A DNA stretch of 64,000 nt from a bacterium (GCA_018830885.1 JAHJRI010000189.1:20632-84631), one strand, 5' to 3'. Numbered from the stretch's first letter, positions 19,911-30,345 are shown. Numbers and translations: made by a program. The notes: generated by a model from the letters alone, not told the origin.

Positions 19911-20837
19911 TCAGGGTTGATGAAAACAATCTCCATAGAAGACTTTTTTAACCGTCCCGTCCGGCAGTTCCAGGACCAACGCCCCCGTATTGTCGATATC
20001 GACGGCCTTGCCGTATTGTGTATCCTGGGTTGTAACAATCCGCACTTCCCGACCCAGGGTGATGGTATATTTTTTCCATTCAGTCAGTACGTGATCCAGG
20101 TTTGGTCGGCTGATCTCCTTCTCGAACGCCTCCAAAAAATGTGTCAGGACTTTTTTCCTCGGTATTGTCTTTCCGGTTAAGGTCCTGATTGAAGTTGCAT
20201 TTGGTTCCATATGGGTGGGATCGTTGTTAACATTGATCCCGATCCCGATATTCAGAAATGCAACCCTGTCATCGGAAACCTCCATTTCACTCAGCATCCC
20301 GCACAGCTTTTTTTCATTGACAAGAATATCGTTCGGCCATTTCACGCGAGCATCAATATCAAAATGGCGTTGGATGGTTCTTGCCAGAACCAGTGATGCT
20401 GCAAATCCATAGCGACTCATCAAAGACGGTGGAATCAGCGGGCGGAGGATAATAGTGAAATAGAGACCACCTGTGTCAGAGTACCAGGTCCTGCTCAAAC
20501 GTCCCCTGCCGCTTCGTTGTTTTTCTGCAATAATGACCGTAAAATGGGGGCTTCCTTTGCCGGCCAGTTCCTTTGCAATAGTCATCGTTGAATCTACTTC
20601 ACTGTAATAATGAATATTAGGTTCCCATGTGGGAAATTCCCAGGGGTACAGCGCATCAGGGGAACTCACCAGCTGATAGCCAACAGCAGATGATTCAATT
20701 CGGTAACCCAGCTGCTGCAGTTTTTTGATATGTTTCCAGACACTTACCCTTGAAACACCGAGCCCTTCGCTGAGCTTTTCACCTGAGTAGACGGATTCTC
20801 GGTTCTCCGACAGGATCTTCAGTATTTCCCCCTTCAT
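19911..20837 (-). CDS. birA: Bifunctional biotin-[acetyl-CoA carboxylase] ligase / biotin operon repressor
   Basis: 308 aa; N-terminal HTH 'SGEKLSEGLGVSRVSVWKHIKKLQ', ligase 'AEKQRSGRGRLSRTW', 'VKWPNDILVNEKKLCGML'. Confidence 0.92.
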   Translation of the reverse strand: MKGEILKILSENRESVYSGEKLSEGLGVSRVSVWKHIKKLQQLGYRIESSAVGYQLVSSPDALYPWEFPTWEPNIHYYSEVDSTMTIAKELAGKGSPHFTVIIAEKQRSGRGRLSRTWYSDTGGLYFTIILRPLIPPSLMSRYGFAASLVLARTIQRHFDIDARVKWPNDILVNEKKLCGMLSEMEVSDDRVAFLNIGIGINVNNDPTHMEPNATSIRTLTGKTIPRKKVLTHFLEAFEKEISRPNLDHVLTEWKKYTITLGREVRIVTTQDTQYGKAVDIDNTGALVLELPDGTVKKVFYGDCFHQP

Positions 20838-21074
20838 TTCATCCTACCCTCTGTAACGCTTTATCGAAACTGTTTTGCAGAGAAGCAGCCGTGAGAATTC
20901 ATCCACAGCGCTCCCTACTAATGTGTGCGTTGAAAGATATCTGCATCTGTTTTTCGTTACCCATATGGATAGTCTAGGTTAACGACATAGACACCAAAAG
21001 TCAAATTTCTTATTTAACTGATATTTATACTTTTAATTGGTCATTGCGACTATAGCGTCCCAGGAACGCTTCAA

Positions 21075-21374
21075 CTAGCGACAGGCGGGATTGAGTAACT
21101 CTTTCTTGATGGGTTGATCAAACTTAAGTTCTCCACAGGCTTTCAATGCGGCAATCTCAGCCTCACATGCCTTTACGATACCATTATAATAAACAGACTG
21201 GACAAAAAACTCACACTTCCCGGATTTGCGCACCTGGACTGGTCCGCAGGAATTCACGCAATTGTAGATATATACGCCATTCGAATTCCTGAGAATAAAA
21301 TCGACGGCTTTAACCGGCGGTACAAACATACTGGTCAGGTAAAAAAGCCCCAGCAGAAAAATAATCGGTTTCAT
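21075..21374 (-). CDS. Small Cys-containing secreted protein, unknown function
   Basis: 99 aa; N-terminal signal peptide-like segment; five cysteines in the mature part. Confidence 0.55.
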   Translation of the reverse strand: MKPIIFLLGLFYLTSMFVPPVKAVDFILRNSNGVYIYNCVNSCGPVQVRKSGKCEFFVQSVYYNGIVKACEAEIAALKACGELKFDQPIKKELLNPACR

Positions 21375-21521
21375 CTATATTTCTCTGATTAAATTCAGCA
21401 TCACATGAATCACACGTATCTCTTTGACCAATGGTCTAATTTGAAGACGCTTCAGACCTTATCCGGCCAATCACTAACTCCAATCCCTTTTTTCTTTTAT
21501 TTCCAATATGCTGTATCCCGG

Positions 21522-21914
21522 CTACGCGGTCCCAAACCTTAAATCAATAGGTCGAACAGTCAATTCGCCCAGTCCAAACGAAACATAACGGATAAAAACT
21601 GAATTACTGAATTGGGACTGAATCACGAGGGTTCCCAGGCTTTTTTCAATGACCAGCCTGATTTCTGATTCGCTTAAGGCAGGACTGACTTCTATGGCAA
21701 CCAGATCCTTTAGGTTTCTGATCTGCTCCTGCAGATCATCTGCAAAGCTCTTTTCACCAATCTCCGGTCCCTTAACAAAGATAATGTGGCGACCAAAACT
21801 GTTTTTAAGTGCAATTTGCCGCCTTGAATCATCAAAATCCTCACTCTCCGGACCAATTTTAATTATTTCATAACAGGTGACTTCTTTCTCTTCAACGATG
21901 ACTTTCTTCGACAT
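21522..21914 (-). CDS. Hypothetical protein
   Basis: 130 aa ORF, coding-like composition, no recognised family. Confidence 0.6.
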   Translation of the reverse strand: MSKKVIVEEKEVTCYEIIKIGPESEDFDDSRRQIALKNSFGRHIIFVKGPEIGEKSFADDLQEQIRNLKDLVAIEVSPALSESEIRLVIEKSLGTLVIQSQFSNSVFIRYVSFGLGELTVRPIDLRFGTA

Positions 21915-22259
21915 GATTTCCTCTTGACGTTAGCGTGCTTAAGCTTCTAACCAGCTTTTGTTGGTAGCCAGTGATGGTGTCTTGTTCCAGTCCGTTATCC
22001 TCATAAGCAGCGTCGTCCGCGTTGTTCCCGCCAGACCTGTTTTCGCTTGCAGAAGTCGTCAGACAGATGCGGACTACTCCTTTAATTAATTTGTCGCGAC
22101 TTCACGCAAATCCAAATTGAAGCCACACATTATCGTTCATACCTATCAGAGACAGGATGGGTTTACAACCGTTTTTTTCCCATAATAATATTGCCTTAGC
22201 GCCATTTTCAGCCATCCATAACGCACGTGAACAGCATTTCATCTGGAAATAAATGAGTG

Positions 22260-22931
22260 CTAGCCTGTCTGGATGTTTTTTACTTCTTCAGGCCAGATGG
22301 TATCGAGCGGAGCAACGAAGATCATCCGTTTCCCGCGAACCGGGTGGTTGATTGTCACTGACCTCGCGTGAAGTGCCAGAGCCCTGTTGGGAAATTTTAC
22401 CTTCGAACCATACCTGAAATCTCCGATGATTGGAAATCCTATATGCGCTAACTGAACCCGGATCTGGTGATGTCTGCCCGTCCCCAGTACGATTTCTATC
22501 AGTGAGGTATTGTTGGAGTACAGGATCCGGCGAAACGACAGATCAGCCTCCTTTCCGATTGTTTCGTTTGTTATCCTGCTGTTGACCCCTTCCCGAACGA
22601 TCCGGTTCGAGAGCACACCTGATTTCGGGGGTTTTCCTTCAACCAGAGCCCAATATTTTTTCTCCACTGTTTTCTTGCGGAACTGATCCGACAAGCGACT
22701 GGCTGCCTTGGATGTTTTGGCGAAAACAACCACACCCGAAACAGGACGATCGAGTCGGTGGACCATTCCCAGAAAGACGTTTCCTGGTTTATCAAATGTC
22801 TCCTTGAGATAGTGGCGGGCAGCTTCCAGGAGAGACAAATCCCCGGTGATATCGCTTTGAATCAGTATACCAGCTGGTTTACAGACAACCAGGAGATGAT
22901 TGTCAAGATAGAGGGGGTGGATGGTCAGCAT
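22260..22931 (-). CDS. RluA-family pseudouridine synthase
   Basis: 223 aa; 'MVHRLDRPVSGVVVFAKTSKAASRLSDQFR', 'GRHHQIRVQLAHIGFPIIGDFRYGS', 'ALALHA'. Confidence 0.92.
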   Translation of the reverse strand: MLTIHPLYLDNHLLVVCKPAGILIQSDITGDLSLLEAARHYLKETFDKPGNVFLGMVHRLDRPVSGVVVFAKTSKAASRLSDQFRKKTVEKKYWALVEGKPPKSGVLSNRIVREGVNSRITNETIGKEADLSFRRILYSNNTSLIEIVLGTGRHHQIRVQLAHIGFPIIGDFRYGSKVKFPNRALALHARSVTINHPVRGKRMIFVAPLDTIWPEEVKNIQTG

Positions 22932-22979
22932 GGCATTGACACCATCAGAAACGACTGTGGGGCTTGTTGAAATGCTTCA

Positions 22980-24263
22980 TCAATTGTCTGTCTGGTATCC
23001 ATATTTATCATCTTCCCAGCCATATTCTGCCATAATCATCTGAATTTCAATTTGAAGTTGTCTGGCCAGATCATAGGATCCTTTAATTCGATCTGCGTTT
23101 TCCATAATCCTTTTCAGAAACCTCACCGCTTTTTCCAGCATTCTTTTGTATTCGGGATTGTTGAATAACCCTGCCGATTCCTTGGCGACCCATGCGCCTT
23201 TTAAAAAGGGATCCACTTCATGGGGCTTCGTCAGGGCGCCATATTCAAGTTGCTGAGAAATCAGCAATGAACACCGTTTGAACAACGTTTCCGCTACCTC
23301 TCTGGATTCATCAGGATTCCCCCTGGCCAGGGAAAGCTGGAAATCCGTCACCCCTATCATGGTCCGGATCATGCTTTTTTGCAGGAGCAAGTCCTTTGAT
23401 ACATCGGGTATCGTCGCCAGGATGTCCTTAACAAGGTTTTTTAGAACTGGAATTCTCGCAAACAGAAGGCCCAATGTAATTATCACCAGGATTATATAAT
23501 TGGCTGTTTTTCCAACACCAACCGTTTTCGTTTCATCATGCTGGATAGCGGCGCATGCCTGTCGAATTTCATCTTTGGAAATACAACCGGAAACATAGAC
23601 AGAACCTTTCAATTTTGTATTGAGCATGACCAGTCCACCCAGTTTGTCTTTTACCGACAGTAATGAGGCAATCAACAGGAGTTTTTGCTGCAGTCCGTCT
23701 GATAACTTCCGGATATGCCAGTTAAAATGGCCTGTAATGCTGCTTTGTTCCCGCGAGATCCGCTCTTTGAGATGCTCAAGGTATTTCAGGTAGATTTTTA
23801 TAAACCAGGTTGCATTGTAAATACTGATACCTTCGTTGTGAAGGGCGCTGGCTATTTCAACCAGAGCGCTTTCCAGGATAATGAGTTTACGTTCATTAAG
23901 TCCACTTTGAGCCGTATCGTTAAAGATCTGGATCCCATTCAAGGCTCTGAGGTCAGCAAAATATGGATATTTTTTTATCAGGCGCTTTATTTTTTTCCTC
24001 GGATTGTTTATCTCCTTCTGTTCGGCAAAACGATTCACCTCTTCACGAAGTTCTGTGATATTAGGCATCTTTTTCGGTCCCAGGAATGATCTACCGCTTT
24101 TTTCAGGGTACTTCACATCGGATCCCAGAAACGCGGGGGTATCCGGGATGCGTTTCATCAAAGCATCAAGCTCTTCAATTTTCTGGGCGATCCGCTTGTC
24201 AATATCCTCTTTTTTCCCTTCCTTTGCGGGCGGGGTATCTATTTTATTTTGGGAATTTTCCAT
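22980..24263 (-). CDS. Uncharacterised protein, paralog B of the three-member family
   Basis: 427 aa; 'EGISIYNATWFIKIYLKYLEHLK', 'LLFARIPVLKNLVKDILATIPDVSKDLLLQKSMI', 'EVDPFLKGAWVAKESAGLF'. Confidence 0.85.
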   Translation of the reverse strand: MENSQNKIDTPPAKEGKKEDIDKRIAQKIEELDALMKRIPDTPAFLGSDVKYPEKSGRSFLGPKKMPNITELREEVNRFAEQKEINNPRKKIKRLIKKYPYFADLRALNGIQIFNDTAQSGLNERKLIILESALVEIASALHNEGISIYNATWFIKIYLKYLEHLKERISREQSSITGHFNWHIRKLSDGLQQKLLLIASLLSVKDKLGGLVMLNTKLKGSVYVSGCISKDEIRQACAAIQHDETKTVGVGKTANYIILVIITLGLLFARIPVLKNLVKDILATIPDVSKDLLLQKSMIRTMIGVTDFQLSLARGNPDESREVAETLFKRCSLLISQQLEYGALTKPHEVDPFLKGAWVAKESAGLFNNPEYKRMLEKAVRFLKRIMENADRIKGSYDLARQLQIEIQMIMAEYGWEDDKYGYQTDN

Positions 24264-24525
24264 GGAAAGGTAGGTATGCAGTCGGGTTTCGACTTAATCC
24301 TGTTTTTCTGAATCGTTATTGATTGCTACCGTCAGGATCAGGATCTGAAGCCTGTCCTTTTTTCACGATGCCGCCTGAAAAACTCCTGATTTGACCCTGC
24401 AACCGCTGTCAGGCTTTTGGAGCGAGTTGTTCAGTAATGGTTTATCGATCAAATCGAGTCACTTAAGTGGTGAAATTGCAGGATGCAGAAAATGACGATA
24501 GTCAGCAAAAATAGAGGCTGTTTTC

Positions 24526-26697
24526 TCAGGTCATCCGAATTTTATGTTCAGGTTTGCCAAGATAAAAACCCTGGGAAAAGTCTATCTCCAATTCGCAGAT
24601 TTTCTCCTGTACCGCTTCACAGTGAACAAATTCGGCAATGACCTGTGTTCCGATATCCTTGGCCAGGCGTGTAATCGCTTTCGTAATGGTGTAACTTTTC
24701 ACATCAGTATGGATGTTCTTGATGAATTTTCCATCAATCTTAATAAAATCTGCGTTCAGTTCAAGTAAGCGACTGAAATTAGACTGTTCAGCACCAAAAT
24801 CGTCAATCGCAATCTTACACCCGATTTCCTTGAGCGCTGTTAGTTGTTCCAGTACCTGATCCGAGTCTGTCACACTGATACCCTCCAGAACTTCGAAAAC
24901 AATCTGTTCAGGAGAAATGGCAACTTCCTGAAAGAGTGACCTCATGTATCTGACCAGAAATCCCTCTTTCAAATCATCTTCAGTAATGTTGATAGAAAAT
25001 TCAAATGATGTGTTCTTAAAGATATCAACACTTTTACGGATCATTACCTGGGTCAACTCATGAATCATGCCAACCATTTTCGCAGCATCAAGAAACAGAT
25101 ACGGCGAAACAACCTCTCCGTTTTCAACCATTCTTGACAGACACTCGTACTTCGTTATCAGACCCGTGCGGTTGTCAATGATGGGTTGAAAAAACGGAAT
25201 GATGAAATCGTGCTTCAGTGCTTTCCGGACCCGGTTCATCCAGTGCATATTGGTTTTTTGCCGTTCTTCAACCACCATTTCCTGGGTCAGGATAAATACC
25301 CGATTGCGGCCTCTTCTTTTCGCCTCGATCATCCCCAGATGCGCCTGTTTCAGAACATCCGGGCCACTACCATGGGTCCCAACGATGGTTACCGTAGCTT
25401 GAATGGAGATGCCGCTGCCAAGGACAAAGTTCTGATTAAACACCTTACGATGCAGCTCTCTTGCATGTGCCCCGGCCATTTCCATGGAAGTTCCCCTGAC
25501 CAGCAGGACAAATTCAGCCGATGTTCTACGAAAGAGCAAGCTGTGTTCCGGTTGATTATCATGCAGGAATTGGCCCAGTTTCTTCAGAAGCTCATCACCG
25601 GCCTCAAAACCATAAAAGGTATTGATCTGGGAAAAGTTGTCAAGTCCTATCAACAAGAGGACCAGCTCTTCGTTTTGGTGCAGAACACTATCCAGCTTGA
25701 TTTTGTTAAATAGCCCGGTCAGCTCATCCGTGATCAGTTTCTTTGCAAGTTCCTCTGTTTGTTCCTGAACCCTGTGCTCCAAGGAAAGATTCAGGTCAGC
25801 CAACTCATCTTTTTTTTTCTTCAGCTCTTCTTCAGCCAGCTTTCGATTCGTAATGTCATGGGAAACCGCCTGGATCCCGATAATCACTTTGTTTTGATCA
25901 ACGACAGGTTGCAGGGCTGTCAAAAAACAATACCCTTTCTGGTCAATCCGGAATTCATCTTCATATTGTCTCCCGGCGCCGGTTTTATGGAGTAGTTCAA
26001 AACGTTCTGTAAAAACATCTGACAGGTCTTTTGGTAATATATCTTGAATGCGTTTTTGAGATAAACGATCGGGATCCAACCGGTAAAATGAGATGGCTTC
26101 TTGATTGGCCATCCGCAATCTGCCATTGAGATCGCAATAGATGGCAACTGCACCGATATTGTCAAATAGAAGTCGATGCTTTTCCTCGCTCTTCTTCAGA
26201 TCGGCAAATGTGCGCTCGTGTTCGCTGATTTCGGACTGCAGTTGAACATTGACAACCGTCAACGCGACAGTCTGTTCTTCCAGTTTCAGTCGATTCTGGC
26301 GATTCTCCCTCAACAGGTCTGCTTTCTCGAGTGCTTTTTCAACAGAATGTTCAAGCACTTTCATGTCATAAACGGGTTTTGTTACAAAATCCCAGGCATG
26401 AAGTCTCAGTGCTTCAATGGCATCTTGAATCGTGTTGGTGCTTGAAACCATGATAATCGGCGTTTCCGGGTTCTCTTTCGCCGCAGTTGCCAAAACATCC
26501 AGTCCATTTATTTCAGGCATTCTAATATCCACCAGCATGATATCGGGATCAACCTCTCTGAACCGGTCCAAGCCTTCCTGACCGTTACCGGCAGTAATGA
26601 CAGTATACCCGGAGTCCTCAAAATAGCCGGCAATGCTGTTCAAGACCACCGGATCATCGTCAATTGCCAGTAACTTGATATCGGATCTCTTCCGCAT
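24526..26697 (-). CDS. Response regulator receiver-PAS-(degenerate)GGDEF-EAL protein
   Basis: 723 aa; REC 'LLAIDDDPVVLNSIAGYF..DIMLVDIRMPEINGLDVL'; PAS; GGDEF domain carrying 'RTSAEF' instead of GGDEF; EAL domain with 'YECLSR', 'IDDFGAEQSNFSRLLELNADFIKIDGKFI'. Confidence 0.9.
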   Translation of the reverse strand: MRKRSDIKLLAIDDDPVVLNSIAGYFEDSGYTVITAGNGQEGLDRFREVDPDIMLVDIRMPEINGLDVLATAAKENPETPIIMVSSTNTIQDAIEALRLHAWDFVTKPVYDMKVLEHSVEKALEKADLLRENRQNRLKLEEQTVALTVVNVQLQSEISEHERTFADLKKSEEKHRLLFDNIGAVAIYCDLNGRLRMANQEAISFYRLDPDRLSQKRIQDILPKDLSDVFTERFELLHKTGAGRQYEDEFRIDQKGYCFLTALQPVVDQNKVIIGIQAVSHDITNRKLAEEELKKKKDELADLNLSLEHRVQEQTEELAKKLITDELTGLFNKIKLDSVLHQNEELVLLLIGLDNFSQINTFYGFEAGDELLKKLGQFLHDNQPEHSLLFRRTSAEFVLLVRGTSMEMAGAHARELHRKVFNQNFVLGSGISIQATVTIVGTHGSGPDVLKQAHLGMIEAKRRGRNRVFILTQEMVVEERQKTNMHWMNRVRKALKHDFIIPFFQPIIDNRTGLITKYECLSRMVENGEVVSPYLFLDAAKMVGMIHELTQVMIRKSVDIFKNTSFEFSINITEDDLKEGFLVRYMRSLFQEVAISPEQIVFEVLEGISVTDSDQVLEQLTALKEIGCKIAIDDFGAEQSNFSRLLELNADFIKIDGKFIKNIHTDVKSYTITKAITRLAKDIGTQVIAEFVHCEAVQEKICELEIDFSQGFYLGKPEHKIRMT

Positions 26698-27027
26698 AGT
26701 CTTTTTTGCTCGTCAGAGTCAGTGATGATTCGGGAAATGGCTGGGGGTGATTTTGGATCTAGGCTGGATGATAATTCAATGCGCTTTTAGAAAGGCATTG
26801 TGATTCTCTCCCCCTCTGGGTAGTCGACCCAATTATCCGCTTCGTTTTCCAACCGGACAAAGTGCATTTGGTCAATTCATCCGGGTTGTGAACAAAGGGG
26901 TGCACTGCATGTTGTCTTTCAGAACACCCTAGCACGATAATTGATCATCGTAAATGGGTTGGTAACTTTCCTGCTTCCCCCGGAGAAGGACTTTTTTTCT
27001 GCCGAATATTGAGATCTGCAGAATTAA

Positions 27028-27057
27028 GTGGAACGTGTGCTGGAAAAGACGTTCCAC
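27028..27057. repeat. Perfect 9-bp inverted repeat
   Basis: gtggaacgt (27028-27036) / acgttccac (27049-27057). Confidence 0.6.
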
Positions 27058-27119
27058 CCAATAAAGCGGGGTATTCAGAAACCGTGCAAGGAGACGCCAC
27101 GATCTAATTACTGCGATCT

Positions 27120-27539
27120 CTACTTTACGGCAACAACAGGACAGTGAGCAGATAGGATAACGTGCTGGGCAGTCGATCCAAAAAAGAACTTACCGACTTT
27201 GGACTTTTTTTCTGTTCCGAGAATGATATGATCAACCCTTTCCTGTTCAGCAAAAAAAACGATGTTTTCGGCAACGGTAAGGTTGTTTGAAGGCAGCATT
27301 TTTGTTTCGCAACTCAGGCTATCGATCTTGAGAAAATTCTTTGCGTATTCCAGTATTTTCTCAGCATGGCCAAGATCATCCAGATGTTTTTCTTGATCAT
27401 TTTCAAGAGCTGTTACGGCAATGACATGGGCATTTAAAGCTTTTGCGTACTTCAACGTGAGTTCCAGCGCTTTTTTCGCAATATTTGACCCATCATAACA
27501 AACCATTATTTTCATGCTTCCTCCTCTCTCTCGTTTCAA
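27120..27539 (-). CDS. Universal stress protein family
   Basis: 139 aa; 'MVCYDGSNIAKKALELTLKYAKALNAHVIAV', 'DHIILGTEKKSKVGKFFFGSTAQHVILSAHCPVVAVK'. Confidence 0.92.
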   Translation of the reverse strand: MKRERGGSMKIMVCYDGSNIAKKALELTLKYAKALNAHVIAVTALENDQEKHLDDLGHAEKILEYAKNFLKIDSLSCETKMLPSNNLTVAENIVFFAEQERVDHIILGTEKKSKVGKFFFGSTAQHVILSAHCPVVAVK

Positions 27540-27588
27540 TGTCCTGGTGCGATTCCCGTTCTGAGTGTATTTAGCTGCTTATCTGAGC

Positions 27589-27624
27589 ACTGATATACAA
27601 TTTTTCCTTCTATTGTATATCAGT
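27589..27624. promoter_or_regulatory. Perfect 13-bp inverted repeat upstream of the universal stress gene
   Basis: actgatatacaat (27589-27601), 10-nt spacer, attgtatatcagt (27612-27624). Confidence 0.7.
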
Positions 27625-27648
27625 TTAGTAATTTAGATAGGGTGAATT

Positions 27649-27829
27649 GTCAAGTCTTTTGGATTCAACCTGTTGTTATTTTGCAAATTATTACATGTCC
27701 CCGAATGGTTATTACCAGACGGGTGTCAAGTCAACTGTCTCAGATCGGGACCAGCAGCCAATGGGGGAGATGGTCGCGTTATGGTTGCCCTGATCTCTGT
27801 GCAATCAAAGCGACATTCAAGACTTGACA
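27649..27829. mobile_element. Possible small non-autonomous element bounded by 11-bp terminal inverted repeats
   Basis: tgtcaagtctt (27649-27659) and aagacttgaca (27819-27829); no ORF of note inside; internal gtgtcaagtcaac resembles the terminus. Confidence 0.4.
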
Positions 27830-27834
27830 TGACA

Positions 27835-30339
27835 CTAGCGTAAAATCTCTTCAAAACGGATGATATCCTTTCGCAGGGCAAACACCACCGTATCCAGGGC
27901 GATATCCTCTGAGTAGGCGTACAATCGGCACATATTGCTGAGTATGTTTTCCATCATATCGTGAATCGTTGTGCTGTACTGGCTCATGCGTTCAGGACTG
28001 TTCTTCTGATGAAAGAAGGCATTCTTCAGTTGCTCGGGATTAATACCTTCATCCACCTTTCGATGGGATAGCAGCAGACCGTATTCACTGGCAAAACATT
28101 TCAGAAAACGGTCTTCTCTGGAAGCGATAATCGATTTGTTTTCTTCCAGTTTAATCTCATTCTGGCTTTGGCATTTTAAAAACTTCTGGGCCATCTCTTC
28201 CCGTGTTTTCTCCGTATCCTTTTCCGAGTCAATGATAACCTCTAATGCCTGCATGAAGTTGATATCCGGTTTCTCAACCTTCTGTCCCGTTTGAGGATCT
28301 ACAAAGGAGAATTTGGGTACCATAATATGGGAAAAGGCCTTATTCTGGACCGCACTATTGAGGAGTGCATATTGAATATAACGCCTTAGATCCAACTCTA
28401 TCTGCAGAGGATCACGGTCGACCGTACAGACCGTGATCTCGTTTTTCAGGATCGCATAGTAAAGATTCCGCACAACATCCACCAGATTCCTGAAGTGCCC
28501 GTAATTTCCTATGCCTTCAATATCGCTCTCTTCTGTTGTATACCCATAGCGCATATAGGGAACCGGTGGTCTTTCTTTTTTGATGGTGTCATCTGTTGCC
28601 AGCCAGTGATGCAATTCAGGTCCCTCATCAATGATTCGACTCAGCTGTTTGAGAAAAATACCAACATGAATTTTCCTTCCATCAGAATGAACGATGGTAT
28701 TCCGCATGATATTCTGGAGTTGCCTGACCGAGATACCACTGATGCCTTCATTGGGGAAATGCTCGTTCCAGAGCACCCGCATGAATTCATTGTCAATCAG
28801 TTGCAACTGGTCATTGGTGAAAAGGCTGCTTTCCCTCAAATGAACAGCACGGGGGTGGGCCACAATATAGCTGGAAAAGGACGCTGCATCAAAGCTGTTC
28901 AGATTCATCCGCATCATTTCATTATGAAATGGATGCCAATGGGGCAGTTCCTGAATGGTGCGCACTGGATCTTCACTGTGTGCCGCGTAGATATACAATT
29001 TCTGTTCGGGTGTGATGGAATGATAGAGCTTTTTTTTCTCTTCACTCCAGTTCTCGGGCAGGTTCTTGCGGACCGGCGGCAGCAAGCGCGTTAAGACCGA
29101 ATAGTAGGCTGCAATTCTCAATAGATTGGGATCGACGTCATATTGCTCCCGCATATTGGACATATCCCGTCGCAGAATATCCATTTCCGAGTTTGCATCC
29201 AGAAGGTAATTGACCGGTACGCGCTCAATGCGGTCCAGGAGTTTAGAAGAATCCAGTTTTTTATCGAGATTTTTCATCTCCTCAATGTTGGTTGTTATCA
29301 CCACTGTATTGTCAACCGATGCCTGGGTTGACTCAACTGAGACCTTCCCGCTCCCAAGCAACATGAGCAGGGGTTTATAGTCCCTCTCCTTGGAACCGTC
29401 ATCCAGACCGAACGCATCATGAATATGCAGTATGCCCCGATTGGAATCAACAATGGCGCCATCGTATCGATAAAGTATTTTCCCTGGCATATGTTCATTC
29501 AGAATCGTGGCGTTCTCAGCATCCAGAAAAACGGGATTGGCTCGGGCCCTTAGATAACTCGTATCATCGATATTGGAAATACCTTTTGCCTGGGATGTTG
29601 AGAACTCAATCTCCTCGATGCGGATATACTCCTCCAGGATTTCGTAAAGGGATCTTTCCTTGTTTCGGGGATTCTGCATCAACGCTTCCAATATATCCAG
29701 CGTCCGCTTATCCAGTGTGGCATTCTGGTAGAAATTCGGAATCAAGACCTCTTGCTGTTTTCCAGCCTGTCTTTTGATAAAATCGAACACCTCTTTCCGG
29801 GGATGAATAATCTGCCCGTCGCTGCGCTGCATTGTCACCGGAATGAGAAGAACAGGGTTGTGATGAAACTGGGAACGGATTTCGATAGTTCGTCCCTGCT
29901 TATTGGAAAAGCTGAAATAGAATGTATACAGTCGGACAGACTTTTGTTTGGTATATTCCTCCAGAGCTCTGACAATCAAGTCAACAATATTGGTTTTTCC
30001 GGATGCCGGTGGTCCTACCAGGACAATACCGCGATTTAGACTGGCTTCATTGTCGAAAGACTCGATAACGTCCACGATATGCTTGATGCAATGTTCCTGG
30101 CCAAAAACCGCATTGATCCCGTTTGAAAAGAGATCTTTGAATACATTATAGCTGAGAATGGGTTCCCCACTCCGTACCACGATCTCAAACCCGAAATACT
30201 TGATGGCATCGGATATCAAAGATGATGATGTGTGAAGATGGGCATAGGGATCTGAAACAACATCATTCATAAAATCAGAAAAGTGTAGGCTTTTTTTCTT
30301 CTGTCCTGCTAACAGTTCCCTGAGGTTCAGTGTTTCCAT
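27835..30339 (-). CDS. PrkA-like AAA+ protein (long variant)
   Basis: 834 aa; Walker A 'GIVLVGPPASGKTN'; PrkA-like core 'AVFGQEHCIKHIVDVIESFDNEASLNRG...'; next to SpoVR, DUF444 and a second PrkA-like gene. Confidence 0.75.
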   Translation of the reverse strand: METLNLRELLAGQKKKSLHFSDFMNDVVSDPYAHLHTSSSLISDAIKYFGFEIVVRSGEPILSYNVFKDLFSNGINAVFGQEHCIKHIVDVIESFDNEASLNRGIVLVGPPASGKTNIVDLIVRALEEYTKQKSVRLYTFYFSFSNKQGRTIEIRSQFHHNPVLLIPVTMQRSDGQIIHPRKEVFDFIKRQAGKQQEVLIPNFYQNATLDKRTLDILEALMQNPRNKERSLYEILEEYIRIEEIEFSTSQAKGISNIDDTSYLRARANPVFLDAENATILNEHMPGKILYRYDGAIVDSNRGILHIHDAFGLDDGSKERDYKPLLMLLGSGKVSVESTQASVDNTVVITTNIEEMKNLDKKLDSSKLLDRIERVPVNYLLDANSEMDILRRDMSNMREQYDVDPNLLRIAAYYSVLTRLLPPVRKNLPENWSEEKKKLYHSITPEQKLYIYAAHSEDPVRTIQELPHWHPFHNEMMRMNLNSFDAASFSSYIVAHPRAVHLRESSLFTNDQLQLIDNEFMRVLWNEHFPNEGISGISVRQLQNIMRNTIVHSDGRKIHVGIFLKQLSRIIDEGPELHHWLATDDTIKKERPPVPYMRYGYTTEESDIEGIGNYGHFRNLVDVVRNLYYAILKNEITVCTVDRDPLQIELDLRRYIQYALLNSAVQNKAFSHIMVPKFSFVDPQTGQKVEKPDINFMQALEVIIDSEKDTEKTREEMAQKFLKCQSQNEIKLEENKSIIASREDRFLKCFASEYGLLLSHRKVDEGINPEQLKNAFFHQKNSPERMSQYSTTIHDMMENILSNMCRLYAYSEDIALDTVVFALRKDIIRFEEILR

Positions 30340-30345
30340 ACCCCC

